A DNA stretch of 64,000 nucleotides from Verrucomicrobiaceae bacterium (GTDB lineage: Bacteria; Verrucomicrobiota; Verrucomicrobiia; Verrucomicrobiales; Verrucomicrobiaceae), in NCBI GenBank assembly GCA_016713035.1, contig JADJPW010000003.1, positions 248,001 to 312,000 on the forward strand, given 5' to 3'. Both the position numbers and the translations under genes were made by a program. Position 1 is the first letter of the stretch. Every line of letters begins with the position of its first letter. The notes under the pieces are model-generated. The model saw only the letters and a list, made by a program, of their open reading frames with translations, had not been told where the DNA came from and did not search any database. Below, piece by piece: positions 45,239 through 54,262 of this stretch.

Positions 45239-46453
45239 ATGAAAATGGGCAGACGACGATTCGGGATCATCGGTGGAGGCCTCATCGGGCTGGCTACGGC
45301 GATTAAATTACAAAACCGGCTACCTGCTGCGGAGATTTTTGTGTGGGAAAAGGAATCCTCTCCCGGCCAGCACCAGTCCACGCATAACAGCGGCGTGCTG
45401 CACGCGGGCCTCTACTACAAACCCGGCTCGCTCAAGGCCCGGCTGGCCGTCCAGGGCATCCGGGAGATGACTGCATTCTGCCACGAGCATGGCATCAGCC
45501 ATGACATCTGCGGGAAAGTGGTCGTGGCCACCAGCGAGGTCGAGGAATACCGCCTGAAGACGCTCATCGAGCGTGGCTCGGCAAACGGTCTCAGCGGCAT
45601 GGAGAGGCTCGGGCCGGAGCAGCTCAAGGAAATGGAACCCATGGCCGCTGGCATCGCCGCCGTGCATGTCCCGGAAGAAGGCATCGTGGATTACAAGCAA
45701 GTCGTCGAGGCCATGAGAAAGGTCCTGGAGGGCCTCGGCGGATCGCTGCGGCTCTCCTGCATGGTACGGCAGCTTGTCTTTCGCGCCGGGGAGTGGACGC
45801 TCGTCGGCGAGGAGCGTGAAGACCAATGCGATTTCCTCGTGAACTGCGCCGGCCTCCACAGCGACCGCGTGGCCCGCATGGCGGGGGAAAATCCCTCCAC
45901 ACGGATCGTGCCCTTCCGCGGCGAGTACTTCCAGCTCCGCCCCGAAATGGCCGCCAGGCTCAAAAAGCTCATCTATCCGGTGCCAGATCCCACCTTCCCC
46001 TTCCTCGGGGTGCATCTCACCCGCCTCATCCACGGCGGCGTGGAGGCCGGGCCGAACGCCGTGCTTGCCCTCGCCCGTGAAGGCTACAAAGCCACCGATG
46101 TAAACCTCCGTGACCTCGGCGAGGCGTTGAGCTTTCCAGGCCTCTGGCGCTTCCTGGCCGCCCATCCCGGCATGTGCGCCCGCGAGCTGCACACCTCACT
46201 CAGTAAGAGCCGCTTCTGCCGCGAGCTGCAAAAACTCACTCCCGAGGTGCAGGACAGCGATCTGATGGACGGCGGAACTGGCGTGCGTGCCCAGGCCATG
46301 TCTCCCGATGGCAGGCTTGTCCAAGATTTCGATTTCATCGAGCGCGAGCACGCCTTGCATGTCATCAATGCCCCCAGCCCAGGTGCCACCGCCAGCCTCG
46401 CCATCGGCCAGCATATCGTGGACAATGTTTGCCGTGTGGCCGGATTAAGCTAA
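45239..46453 (+). CDS. LhgO-like FAD oxidoreductase (L-2-hydroxyglutarate oxidase family)
   Basis: The 404-residue FAD enzyme has GIIGGGLIGLATA for dinucleotide binding, HNSGVLHAGLYY, VNCAGLHSD and a C-terminal NAPSPGATASLAIG, all typical of L-2-hydroxyglutarate oxidase. In a polysaccharide locus it more likely oxidises a hydroxy group on a sugar or sugar acid, or recycles 2-hydroxyglutarate formed by a partner dehydrogenase. The start is ATG 45239 or 45245. It lies five bases from the IS630 right end and has lost any native upstream region. It is GC-rich, in contrast with the DNA left of the IS. Confidence 0.88.
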   Translation: MKMGRRRFGIIGGGLIGLATAIKLQNRLPAAEIFVWEKESSPGQHQSTHNSGVLHAGLYYKPGSLKARLAVQGIREMTAFCHEHGISHDICGKVVVATSEVEEYRLKTLIERGSANGLSGMERLGPEQLKEMEPMAAGIAAVHVPEEGIVDYKQVVEAMRKVLEGLGGSLRLSCMVRQLVFRAGEWTLVGEEREDQCDFLVNCAGLHSDRVARMAGENPSTRIVPFRGEYFQLRPEMAARLKKLIYPVPDPTFPFLGVHLTRLIHGGVEAGPNAVLALAREGYKATDVNLRDLGEALSFPGLWRFLAAHPGMCARELHTSLSKSRFCRELQKLTPEVQDSDLMDGGTGVRAQAMSPDGRLVQDFDFIEREHALHVINAPSPGATASLAIGQHIVDNVCRVAGLS

Positions 46454-46468
46454 AGAATCACTCCCACC

Positions 46469-47035
46469 ATGAATACCTTCGCTGACTACGCGGCAAAGCT
46501 CTCCCAATTCACCTCCAGCATGGACTGGAGTGGCGTGGAAAAGCTCGCCAACCTCGTTGAAGACGCTCGCAAGCAGCGGAAACAGGTTTTCATCTGCGGC
46601 AATGGAGGCAGCGCGGCGAATGCCCTGCACATCGCCAATGACTTCACCGCCGCCATGTTCAAGGGCACTCGCAATGCCATCCTGGCGAACGCTCTGCCGG
46701 CCAACGTGGGCGTGCTGACCTGCATCGGCAACGACCTGTCCTATGAGGTGATCTTCTCCCAGCAGCTCCGCGTACTCGCCGAGCCGGGTGATCTGCTCAT
46801 CGTGCTCTCCGGCAGCGGGAACTCGCCCAACATCCTCGCCGTGCTCGATGAGGCCAAGGCGCAAGGCGTCACCTCCGTCGCCATACTCGGTTTCGACGGT
46901 GGAAAGGCGCTGCACAAGGCCGATCATGTGATTCACTTCGCCCTCAACGACATGCAGATCGTCGAGGACCTCCAAATCGTCGTCGGGCACATGATCATGC
47001 GTCACATCTCCGCCCTCAACGGCACCAAATGCTAA
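46469..47035 (+). CDS. GmhA-like SIS-domain sugar isomerase
   Basis: The 188-residue SIS protein resembles sedoheptulose-7-phosphate isomerase, which makes heptose 7-phosphate for LPS or S-layer heptoses. The sugar-phosphate site shows CGNGGSAANALHIANDF, VLTCIGND and LSGSGNSPNIL. The C-terminal helix has EDLQIVVGHMIMR, as in GmhA. The length matches the family. A ketose phosphate is the probable substrate, in keeping with the transketolase genes that follow. Confidence 0.9.
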   Translation: MNTFADYAAKLSQFTSSMDWSGVEKLANLVEDARKQRKQVFICGNGGSAANALHIANDFTAAMFKGTRNAILANALPANVGVLTCIGNDLSYEVIFSQQLRVLAEPGDLLIVLSGSGNSPNILAVLDEAKAQGVTSVAILGFDGGKALHKADHVIHFALNDMQIVEDLQIVVGHMIMRHISALNGTKC

Positions 47036-47050
47036 TCTAAGTCTCCCTTC

Positions 47051-48052
47051 ATGTCCCAGCGCATTCTCGTCATCGGTAGCAATTCCTTCTCAGGAGCCAG
47101 TTTCGTCCGTTATTTGCTCAAACAACCCGGTTTGGAGGTTGTCGGTGCCAGCCGCTCTGCGGAGCCTGAGCTGCCCTTTCGCCCTTACTCATGGGATTCG
47201 GCCGCCAGCGGTTCCACCTACCGTTTTCATCAGCTCGATTTGAGGAAAGACCTAGATGCGTTGGTGAAGCTCGCCGCGGATCTGGAAGTGACCCAAGTCA
47301 TCAACTTTGCCGCGCAAGGCATGGTCGCGGAGAGCTGGCTGAAGCCTGAGGACTGGTATATGACCAATACCGTGGCGAACATCATGCTGCACGACCAGCT
47401 TCGGAAGCTGCCGTCGCTGCAAAAATACGTCCACATCTCTACCCCCGAGGTTTACGGCAGCACGGACGGCCTGCTCAAGGAGACCCGCAGCTACAATCCC
47501 AGCACGCCCTACGCCACCTCTCGAGCCGCTTGCGACCTGAGCCTGCACAACTTCCTAGAAAACTACCGTTTCCCGGTCGTCTGGACCCGCGCCGCGAATG
47601 TCTATGGTCCCGGCCAGCAGCTCTACCGCGTCATTCCGCGCATGGTGATGGCCATCCTCACCGGCAAAAAGCTCCAGCTTCACGGCAGCGGCCATTCCGT
47701 CCGCAGTTTCATTCACATTGACGATGTCGCCTCCGCCACCTGGGACATCGCGCAGAAGGCCGCGCCAGGCAGCATCTACCACATCAGCACGGACCGCTTC
47801 GTCAGCATCCGCGATCTCGTGACGCTCGTGTGCGAGCGCATGGGGGAGGACTTCGCCAAGCACACTGAGGAAGCCCCCGAGCGTGATGGTAAGGATGCCG
47901 CCTACCTGCTCGATGCCGCGAAGGTCCGCGCCGAGTTTGGCTGGCATGACCGCGTTTCCCTTGAGCAAGGCATCGACCAGACCGTCGCGTGGGCGAAGGA
48001 GCACTTTGATGCGCTCAAAAAACTGCCGCTCAACTACATCCACAAAGCCTGA
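47051..48052 (+). CDS. RmlB-like SDR with altered catalytic residues
   Basis: The 333-residue extended SDR has VIGSNSFSGASFV for cofactor binding and an overall nucleotide-sugar 4,6-dehydratase layout (NVYGPGQ, SFIHIDDVASA). In dehydratases the active site is usually TDE plus YxxxK. Here HISTPEVYG has Pro in place of the Asp, and YATSR has Arg in place of the Lys. Glu and Tyr remain. It may have changed to epimerase or decarboxylase activity, or be structural. It lies between the SIS isomerase and another SDR in the same direction. Confidence 0.88.
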   Translation: MSQRILVIGSNSFSGASFVRYLLKQPGLEVVGASRSAEPELPFRPYSWDSAASGSTYRFHQLDLRKDLDALVKLAADLEVTQVINFAAQGMVAESWLKPEDWYMTNTVANIMLHDQLRKLPSLQKYVHISTPEVYGSTDGLLKETRSYNPSTPYATSRAACDLSLHNFLENYRFPVVWTRAANVYGPGQQLYRVIPRMVMAILTGKKLQLHGSGHSVRSFIHIDDVASATWDIAQKAAPGSIYHISTDRFVSIRDLVTLVCERMGEDFAKHTEEAPERDGKDAAYLLDAAKVRAEFGWHDRVSLEQGIDQTVAWAKEHFDALKKLPLNYIHKA

Positions 48053-48085
48053 TCTCTTTTCCAACCCATCCATACAACCTCACGC

Positions 48086-49042
48086 ATGAAAAACATCCTC
48101 GTCACCGGCGGCTGCGGCTACACGGGCACACTCCTAACTCGCGCCCTTCTCGAAGCTGGCCACAAAGTCACCGTTTTCGACACCCAGTGGTTTGGTAATC
48201 ACCTTGAGGCCCATCCTTCTCTGACTGTCGTCAAAGGCAACATCCGCAATCTGGAATCCATTCCGCTAGATGGCATGGATACCGTCTTTCACCTCGCGAA
48301 CATCGCGAATGATCCCGCCGTCGATCTCGAGCCGACTCTCTCCTGGGAGGTGAACGTGCTCGCCGCCATGCAGATGGCCGATCAATGCGTGCGCAAAGGC
48401 GTGAAGCATTTCGTCTTCGCCTCCTCCGGCAGCGTTTACGGCCTGAAATCCGAGGATCGCGTCACCGAGGATCTCGAACTGGTGCCAATCTCCGTCTATA
48501 ATAAGACCAAGATGGTCGCCGAGCGCGTGCTGCTCAGCTATGCGGACAAGATGCAGGTCCATTGCGTGCGTCCCGCCACTGTCTGTGGCTTCTCGCCGCG
48601 CATGCGTCTCGATGTCGCTGTGAACATGCTGACCTTCCAGGCCCTGCAAAACAAGCGCATCACGGTCTTCGGCGGCGATCAGACCCGCCCGAACATCCAC
48701 ATCCTCGACCTCATTGATGTGTACATGCACCTGCTCGCCAATCCGCAGGTCGCCTCAGGCTGCTACAACGCCGGCTTTGAAAACATCTCCATTCTCGAGA
48801 TCGCCAACCGCGTGACGGAAATCATCCCCGCAGAGGTCATCGTCAGCGAGTCCAACGATCCCCGCAGCTACCGTCTCGACTCCAGCAAGCTGCTCGCCAC
48901 CGGCTTCAAGCCCAAGCGTAGCGTGGGCCAGGCCATCCGCGAGATGATCGAACTCTACCAGCAGGGTGTGCTCAAGGACAATGAGAAGTCCCACACCGTG
49001 AAATGGATGATGAAACTCATTCAGACCGGCGACCTCGTCTAA
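48086..49042 (+). CDS. NAD-dependent epimerase/dehydratase (SDR)
   Basis: The 318-residue extended SDR starts at ATG 48086 (MKNILVTGGCGYTG), with the NAD-binding TGGCGYTGTLL, VFHLANIAND, the active site FASSGSVYG and YNKTK (YxxxK intact), and NIHILDLIDVY. It resembles UDP-glucose 4-epimerase-like and heptose-modifying SDRs. The substrate cannot be fixed, but the neighbours point to a nucleotide-activated or phosphorylated heptose or ketose. It belongs to the same co-directional run as the dehydrogenase that follows. Confidence 0.88.
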   Translation: MKNILVTGGCGYTGTLLTRALLEAGHKVTVFDTQWFGNHLEAHPSLTVVKGNIRNLESIPLDGMDTVFHLANIANDPAVDLEPTLSWEVNVLAAMQMADQCVRKGVKHFVFASSGSVYGLKSEDRVTEDLELVPISVYNKTKMVAERVLLSYADKMQVHCVRPATVCGFSPRMRLDVAVNMLTFQALQNKRITVFGGDQTRPNIHILDLIDVYMHLLANPQVASGCYNAGFENISILEIANRVTEIIPAEVIVSESNDPRSYRLDSSKLLATGFKPKRSVGQAIREMIELYQQGVLKDNEKSHTVKWMMKLIQTGDLV

Positions 49043-49063
49043 TCTCCCTCGTTCGCTTTTTCG

Positions 49064-50095
49064 ATGAAAACACCCGCAGCCATCCTGGTAGAGCAAAAAA
49101 AGCCTCTCGTGATCGACGAGGTCGAAATTCCACCGCTTCGATTCGGCCAGGTGCTCGTCGAAATCGCCGCCACGCGCATCTGCGGATCGCAGATCGGCGA
49201 AATCGATGGCGTCAAAGGGCCTGACCGCTGGCTGCCGCATCTTCTCGGGCATGAAGGCGGCGGCACCGTGCTCGAAGTGGGCCCCGAGGTCACGCATGTG
49301 AAGCCCGGTGATCGCGTCGTCATGCACTGGCGTCCCGGTCTTGGTCTCCAGCCAAAACCTCCGGTCTATGACTGGAACGGCAAAAAGACCAACGCCGGAG
49401 CCATCACCACCTTCCAGCGGCTCAGCATCGTCGCGGAGAACCGCCTCACGGTGGTGCCGAAAGACACGGATTTTGAGCTTTGCTGCCTGTTTGCCGACAC
49501 GCTGACTACCGGCTTCGGCACGGTCACGAATGATGCCCGTGTCCGTCTTGGCGAATCGGTCGTCATCATCGGTGTCGGCGGCATTGGCCTGGGTGCGGTG
49601 CTTGGTGCTTCGCTCTCCGGTGCCTGCCCGGTCATCGCGGTTGATCTTTTCGATCATAAGCTGGCGAAAGCGAAGGAGTTTGGCGCCACGCACACCATCA
49701 ACTCGAAGACCACGCCTGACTTCCGCGCCGCCGCAGAGGAGATTCTCAAAGGCAAAGCGGATGTCGTCATCGACGGCACCGGCAATCCCGCCGTGCTCCA
49801 GGAGGCACTGGCCCTCACCGCGCCAAAAGGCCGCTGCGTCGGCATCGGCGTCATGCCTTGGGACAAGACGATCTCGATCAACACGCTGCAATTCCACTTC
49901 GGCAAAGAGCTCACCGGCTCCGAGGGCGGCAGTAGCCAGCCCGCCATCGACATCCCACGTCAGCTCCGCATGATCGAAAACGGCCTCTTCGACCCGAAGG
50001 GCATGATTTCGCATCGTCTGAAGCTCGAAGAGGTCAACGACGGCATCGCCCGCATGCGCAGTGGCGAGACGATTCACAGCATCATCCACTTCTGA
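49064..50095 (+). CDS. MDR-family zinc-dependent dehydrogenase
   Basis: The 343-residue medium-chain dehydrogenase has the catalytic zinc ligands in ATRICGSQ (Cys) and LLGHEGGG (His, Glu), and the cofactor loop GVGGIGLGAVL. The four-Cys structural zinc lobe is absent, since the region after GDRVVMHW has no CxxCxxC cluster. It resembles S-hydroxymethylglutathione or alcohol dehydrogenases, but in this setting it probably oxidises or reduces a sugar or polyol. The next gene starts ten bases later. Confidence 0.88.
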   Translation: MKTPAAILVEQKKPLVIDEVEIPPLRFGQVLVEIAATRICGSQIGEIDGVKGPDRWLPHLLGHEGGGTVLEVGPEVTHVKPGDRVVMHWRPGLGLQPKPPVYDWNGKKTNAGAITTFQRLSIVAENRLTVVPKDTDFELCCLFADTLTTGFGTVTNDARVRLGESVVIIGVGGIGLGAVLGASLSGACPVIAVDLFDHKLAKAKEFGATHTINSKTTPDFRAAAEEILKGKADVVIDGTGNPAVLQEALALTAPKGRCVGIGVMPWDKTISINTLQFHFGKELTGSEGGSSQPAIDIPRQLRMIENGLFDPKGMISHRLKLEEVNDGIARMRSGETIHSIIHF

Positions 50096-50104
50096 TCCGC
50101 TCTC

Positions 50105-50929
50105 ATGGCCGAAACCGACATCGTTGAACTCCAAAAAATCGCCGCACAGATGCGTGGCAAGGTCATCGAGATGGTCGCCGCCTCCGGCGCGGCGCATCTC
50201 GCCTCCGCGATGTCATGCATCGACATCCTCGTGGCCGCTTACTGGCGCATTTTGAGGCTCGATGCCTCGAAGGCCGCCGATCCGCTGCGTGACCGTTTCA
50301 TCTTGAGCAAAGGCCACGCCGCCAGCGCCCTGTATGCCGTGCTCGCCGAGCGTGGCTTCTTTAGCAAAGACTGGCTCGAAACTTTCGCCACGCATGGTGC
50401 ACCACTGGCCGAGCAACCTGCTCCTGGTTGCGCTCCCGGCGTGGAGCTTGCCACTGGCTCTCTCGGTCACGGGCTGCCTGTCGGTGCCGGACATGCCCTG
50501 GCGGCACAGATTCAAAAGCACGATTATCAGGTGCTCGTCTGTGTGAGCGATGGCGAGTGCAATGAGGGCACCGTATGGGAGGCAGCGATGTTTGCCGCCG
50601 CACGCCAACTGCAAAACCTCACCGTCGTCGTCGATTACAACAAATGGCAAGCCACCGGCCGCTCGAACGAGGTCATGCAGCTCAGCCCGCTGCGTGAAAA
50701 GTGGGCCGCCTTTGGCTGGAAGGCCGTCGAGATCGACGGGCATGACATTGCGGCGCTCGTCGATGCGCTGGACCGCTCCAAACAAGAACCTGGCAAGCCG
50801 ACCGCAATCATTGCCAACACCGTGAAGGGCAAGGGCGTGTCCTTCATGGAGGATGACAACAACTGGCACTACCGCGTCCCGAAAGCCGCCGAGGTGGAGG
50901 CCGCCAAGAAAGAACTCGGACTTCTATGA
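50105..50929 (+). CDS. Transketolase N-terminal (TPP-binding) subunit
   Basis: The 274-residue protein is the pyrophosphate-binding half of a split transketolase. Motifs are FILSKGHAASALYAV, TGSLGHGLPVGAG, the thiamine-binding CVSDGECNEGTVWEA (SDG in place of GDG, which is common) and VVDYNKWQATG. The other half follows with an ATGA overlap at 50926-50929, so the subunits should be made in equal amounts. It would transfer a two-carbon ketol unit between sugars, probably to make a seven-carbon or branched sugar in this locus rather than for central metabolism. Confidence 0.93.
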   Translation: MAETDIVELQKIAAQMRGKVIEMVAASGAAHLASAMSCIDILVAAYWRILRLDASKAADPLRDRFILSKGHAASALYAVLAERGFFSKDWLETFATHGAPLAEQPAPGCAPGVELATGSLGHGLPVGAGHALAAQIQKHDYQVLVCVSDGECNEGTVWEAAMFAAARQLQNLTVVVDYNKWQATGRSNEVMQLSPLREKWAAFGWKAVEIDGHDIAALVDALDRSKQEPGKPTAIIANTVKGKGVSFMEDDNNWHYRVPKAAEVEAAKKELGLL

Positions 50930-51852
50930 GAAACGCATTTGCAGACGAGATACTCGCCCTGGCGCGGAAAGACCCGCGTGTGGTGCTGCTCTCCGCCGAC
51001 ATCGGCAACCGCCTCTTTGACAAGCTCAAAGCGGAGTTCCCTGACCGCTTCTACAACTGCGGCGTGGCCGAAGCGAACATGATCGGCGTGGCCGCCGGCA
51101 TGGCCCAGAGCGGCCTGCGCCCCTTCTGCTATACCATTACGCCCTTCATCACCTACCGCTGCATGGAGCAGATCCGCGTGGATCTTTGCTACCATCATCT
51201 CCCCGTCACGGTCGTGGGCACTGGTTCGGGCCTCTCCTACGCCTCGCTCGGCGGCACTCACCACTCCTGCGAGGAGATGGGCATGCTTCGGTTGCTGCCC
51301 GGCCTCACCGTCGGCGGCCCGGCGGATGCGCCTGAACTGCGGGCGCTCTTGCGGGACAGTTTGAATCAAAACGGCCCCGTCTATCTCCGCATCGGCAAGA
51401 AAGGCGAGCCGCAGATGCATGCCGATGTGCCTGCGCTGACGTTCGGAAAGTCCATCACGCTCCGCGAAGGCACGGAAGCCTGTATTTTGAGCCTCGGCAC
51501 TGTTTTGCCAGAAGCAGTGGCTGCGGCCGAAAAACTTGCTGCGAAGGGCATTACGACCCGAGTGGTCAGTTTTCCCACTTTGAAGCCTTTGGATGCAAAA
51601 TGCCTCCAGGAGGTCTTTTCGATGTTCAAAGTCGTCGCCACACTGGAGGAGCATAGCATTCTCGGTGGTCTCGGCGGCTCCGTGGCTGAGTGGAAGGCCG
51701 ATCATCCTGAATTGAATGGACGCCTCGTGCGTCTCGGCACACCGGACGAGTTTTTGCACCTCACCTGCGAGCAAGAAGAAGCCCGCGAGCACTACGGCCT
51801 CACTGCTCAAGGCATCGCTGGACAAATCGAGTCACTTCTGCGCCCGGCATGA
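50926..51852 (+). CDS. Transketolase C-terminal subunit
   Basis: The 308-residue protein contains the pyrimidine-binding domain and the C-terminal transketolase domain. Visible are VLLSADIGNRLFD, NCGVAEANMIGVAAGMA (catalytic Glu), THHSCEEMGMLR and a C-terminal VVATLEEHSILGGLGGSVAEW. It overlaps the start of the HAD/kinase fusion by ATGA at 51849-51852. Split transketolases occur both in archaeal-type metabolism and in bacterial secondary or surface-sugar loci; the setting supports the second. Confidence 0.93.
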   Translation: MRNAFADEILALARKDPRVVLLSADIGNRLFDKLKAEFPDRFYNCGVAEANMIGVAAGMAQSGLRPFCYTITPFITYRCMEQIRVDLCYHHLPVTVVGTGSGLSYASLGGTHHSCEEMGMLRLLPGLTVGGPADAPELRALLRDSLNQNGPVYLRIGKKGEPQMHADVPALTFGKSITLREGTEACILSLGTVLPEAVAAAEKLAAKGITTRVVSFPTLKPLDAKCLQEVFSMFKVVATLEEHSILGGLGGSVAEWKADHPELNGRLVRLGTPDEFLHLTCEQEEAREHYGLTAQGIAGQIESLLRPA

Positions 51853-53396
51853 TCATCGGCGTTGATTTTGACAACACGATCGTCTGCTACGACGGCATCT
51901 TCCACCGCGTGGCGTTGGAGCGCGGGCTGATCCCCGCCGACCTTCCGCAGGATAAAACCACGGTGAGAAACCATCTTCGCCAGATCGGCCGCGAGACGGA
52001 CTGGACTGAGATGCAGGGTTACGTCTATGGCCCGCGTCTGATCGACGCCCAGGCCTATCCTGGCGTGCTCGATTTCTTCCGTGCTGCTGTTCAACAAGGT
52101 ATCGAAGTTCGCATCATCAGTCACAAGACCAAGCATCCCTTTCTCGGGGAGAAACATGATCTGCACGCCGCAGCTTGGGGCTGGCTGGAGGCGAATGGCT
52201 TCTTCGATCCGGCCCGCATCGGTATCCGCCGTGATCAGGTCTTTCTCGAACTCACCAAAGAGTCCAAGCATCAGCGCATCGGCACCGCGGGCTGCACACA
52301 CTTTATCGACGATTTGCCCGAGTTTTTGCTCGATCCCGGTTTCCCTACGGGCGTGGAGCGGATTCACTTCGATCCCTGCCTCACCGCCAAGCCCGAAAAT
52401 GGTCTTCGCTCCGCCGGAAGTTGGAAACAAATCACCACCGAATTGCTCGCCAGTCCCGCTGTTGTCGCTCTGGCGCATCAGGTGCTCGGCGAGGCTCCAT
52501 TGAAGCTCGCTCCTATCACCGGAGGAGCCAACAATCGCATTCATCACGCCCGCGGCACCTCTGGCGAGGTGATGATCAAAGCCTATCACCATAGCTCGGT
52601 GGACCTGCGCGATCGTTTTGCTGCCGAGCAGCGGTTTTACCAGCTCGATCTCCCGCAGACTGCCAAACCGCTCACCTGGGATGCTGGAAACCGGCTCGGA
52701 GCCTTCAGCGTGATTCATGGCCACAAACTGGCAACCGAGGAGGTCACTGCCGCCGATGTCGATCAATTCATCGAATGGATCTGCGAACTGCAAAGCCGCC
52801 GCGAGCATCCCGCCGCCCAAAACATCGCACTGGCCGCAGACGGCTGTCCGACCATGCAGGACCACATCTCCCTGCTCCAGCGTCGTGTGGAGCGACTTCT
52901 GAATACCGAAAGCGATCACGCAGCATTTCGAGCCTTTGTGACTGATGAACTCGCCCCGCACTGCGCAGAAGTCATCGCTTCCATTGATTCAACCAGTAGC
53001 ACGCCGCCGCAGGTGCTCTCGCCTTCGGATTTCGGCTTTCACAATGCGCTGAAGGATGCGGAAGGCCTTCTTTGGTTCTTAGACTTCGAATACGCCGGCT
53101 GGGATGACGCTGCGAAGTTGCTCTGCGACTACTTTTGCCAGCCGCAAGTGCCCGTGGGCATCGAACACGCAGACCGATTCATCCGTGCCGTCTCTCTTGC
53201 CACAGGCGAATCCGGTCTCGGAGATCGTTTTCACCAGCTCCTGCCGCTCCACGCCGCCAAGTGGGCCTGCATCCTTCTCAATGAGTTCCTGAAAACCGAT
53301 GCCGACCGCCGCAAGTTCGCCGGCCTACAGGACCGCCGCGATGCGCAGCTCGAAAAATCCCGTCGCATGCTCCAGAAAAGTCTTTCCCACCTTTGA
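51849..53396 (+). CDS. HAD phosphatase fused to APH-like sugar kinase
   Basis: The protein has 515 residues. Residues about 1-185 are a HAD hydrolase with GVDFDNTIV (DxDxT) and late acidic residues (HFIDDLPEF). Residues about 205-515 form an aminoglycoside phosphotransferase-like kinase. They have ITGGANNRIHHARG for nucleotide binding, VMIKAYH (Lys), LSPSDFGFHNAL in place of HGDLHPGN, and LWFLDFEYAGWDD (metal-binding Asp). A kinase and a phosphatase in one chain suggest sequential phosphorylation and dephosphorylation of a sugar, as in heptose activation. It is coupled to the transketolase by ATGA. Confidence 0.87.
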   Translation: MIIGVDFDNTIVCYDGIFHRVALERGLIPADLPQDKTTVRNHLRQIGRETDWTEMQGYVYGPRLIDAQAYPGVLDFFRAAVQQGIEVRIISHKTKHPFLGEKHDLHAAAWGWLEANGFFDPARIGIRRDQVFLELTKESKHQRIGTAGCTHFIDDLPEFLLDPGFPTGVERIHFDPCLTAKPENGLRSAGSWKQITTELLASPAVVALAHQVLGEAPLKLAPITGGANNRIHHARGTSGEVMIKAYHHSSVDLRDRFAAEQRFYQLDLPQTAKPLTWDAGNRLGAFSVIHGHKLATEEVTAADVDQFIEWICELQSRREHPAAQNIALAADGCPTMQDHISLLQRRVERLLNTESDHAAFRAFVTDELAPHCAEVIASIDSTSSTPPQVLSPSDFGFHNALKDAEGLLWFLDFEYAGWDDAAKLLCDYFCQPQVPVGIEHADRFIRAVSLATGESGLGDRFHQLLPLHAAKWACILLNEFLKTDADRRKFAGLQDRRDAQLEKSRRMLQKSLSHL

Positions 53397-53398
53397 CC

Positions 53399-54064
53399 AT
53401 GTCCCAGCTCCGCAATTTCGTCACCCCTCTTCACAAGGCCACCGCCCGCAAATACATCGAGCGCATGTGCGACGACAAGGTCGCCTGCATGGTGAAGGCC
53501 AAGGAATACGAATTCGACTACTGGGACGGCGACCGCCGCTTCGGCTACGGCGGCTACAAATATCTCGCTGGCCGCTGGGTGCCTGTCGCAAAGGCCCTCA
53601 TTGAAACCTACGGCCTCAAAGCTGGCTCCCGCGTCTTGGACGTCGGCTGCGGCAAGGGTTTTCTCCTGTATGAAATGAAACTCATCGAGCCTGGCCTGGA
53701 AATCTACGGCATGGACGTCTCCGACCACGGCCTCGCCAACGTGCATCCCGAGTTGAAAGCAACCTTTGTGAAGCAACGAGCCCAAGATACCTTCCCTTGG
53801 CCAGACAAACATTTCGACCTCGTTCTTTCGATCAATACGTTGCACAACCTTCGTCTATTTGAGCTACAAACGGCACTTTCGGAGATCAGCCGCGTCGGTA
53901 AGCAGGGCTACCTTCTCGTCGAGAGCTATCGAAACGAGTTGGAGCAGTTCAATCTCCAGTGCTGGGCGCTGACCTGCGAATCCTTCTTTGATGTCGAGGA
54001 ATGGATCTGGCTCTACCAGCACTTCGGCTACATAGGAGACTATGAGTTCATCTATTTTGAGTGA
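53399..54064 (+). CDS. Class I SAM-dependent methyltransferase
   Basis: The 221-residue protein starts at ATG 53399 (MSQLRNFV); TTG 53393 overlaps the preceding gene and is less likely. The SAM motif VLDVGCGKGFLL lies near residue 81 and is followed by IYGMDVSDHGL and the motif IV/V region FDLVLSINTLHNL. It probably methylates a sugar or intermediate made by this module. It is the last gene before a 198-bp gap with no recognised content. Confidence 0.9.
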   Translation: MSQLRNFVTPLHKATARKYIERMCDDKVACMVKAKEYEFDYWDGDRRFGYGGYKYLAGRWVPVAKALIETYGLKAGSRVLDVGCGKGFLLYEMKLIEPGLEIYGMDVSDHGLANVHPELKATFVKQRAQDTFPWPDKHFDLVLSINTLHNLRLFELQTALSEISRVGKQGYLLVESYRNELEQFNLQCWALTCESFFDVEEWIWLYQHFGYIGDYEFIYFE

Positions 54065-54262
54065 TGCTTCCTGGAACACAGGCTCCATGAAAAAACCTAT
54101 CCAGCAATATACGATTTCGTGTTGTTCCCCTACTCACTGGGCGATGAGCTCAGGAGATGCCGCTCGCCATAAACCAGATACTGATGCGCTAGGGCAAATG
54201 GCACAACATCCGCCGAATCTCTTCCGGCAGACACCAGAAGCATTAATTCAAAAATCTTTTTA

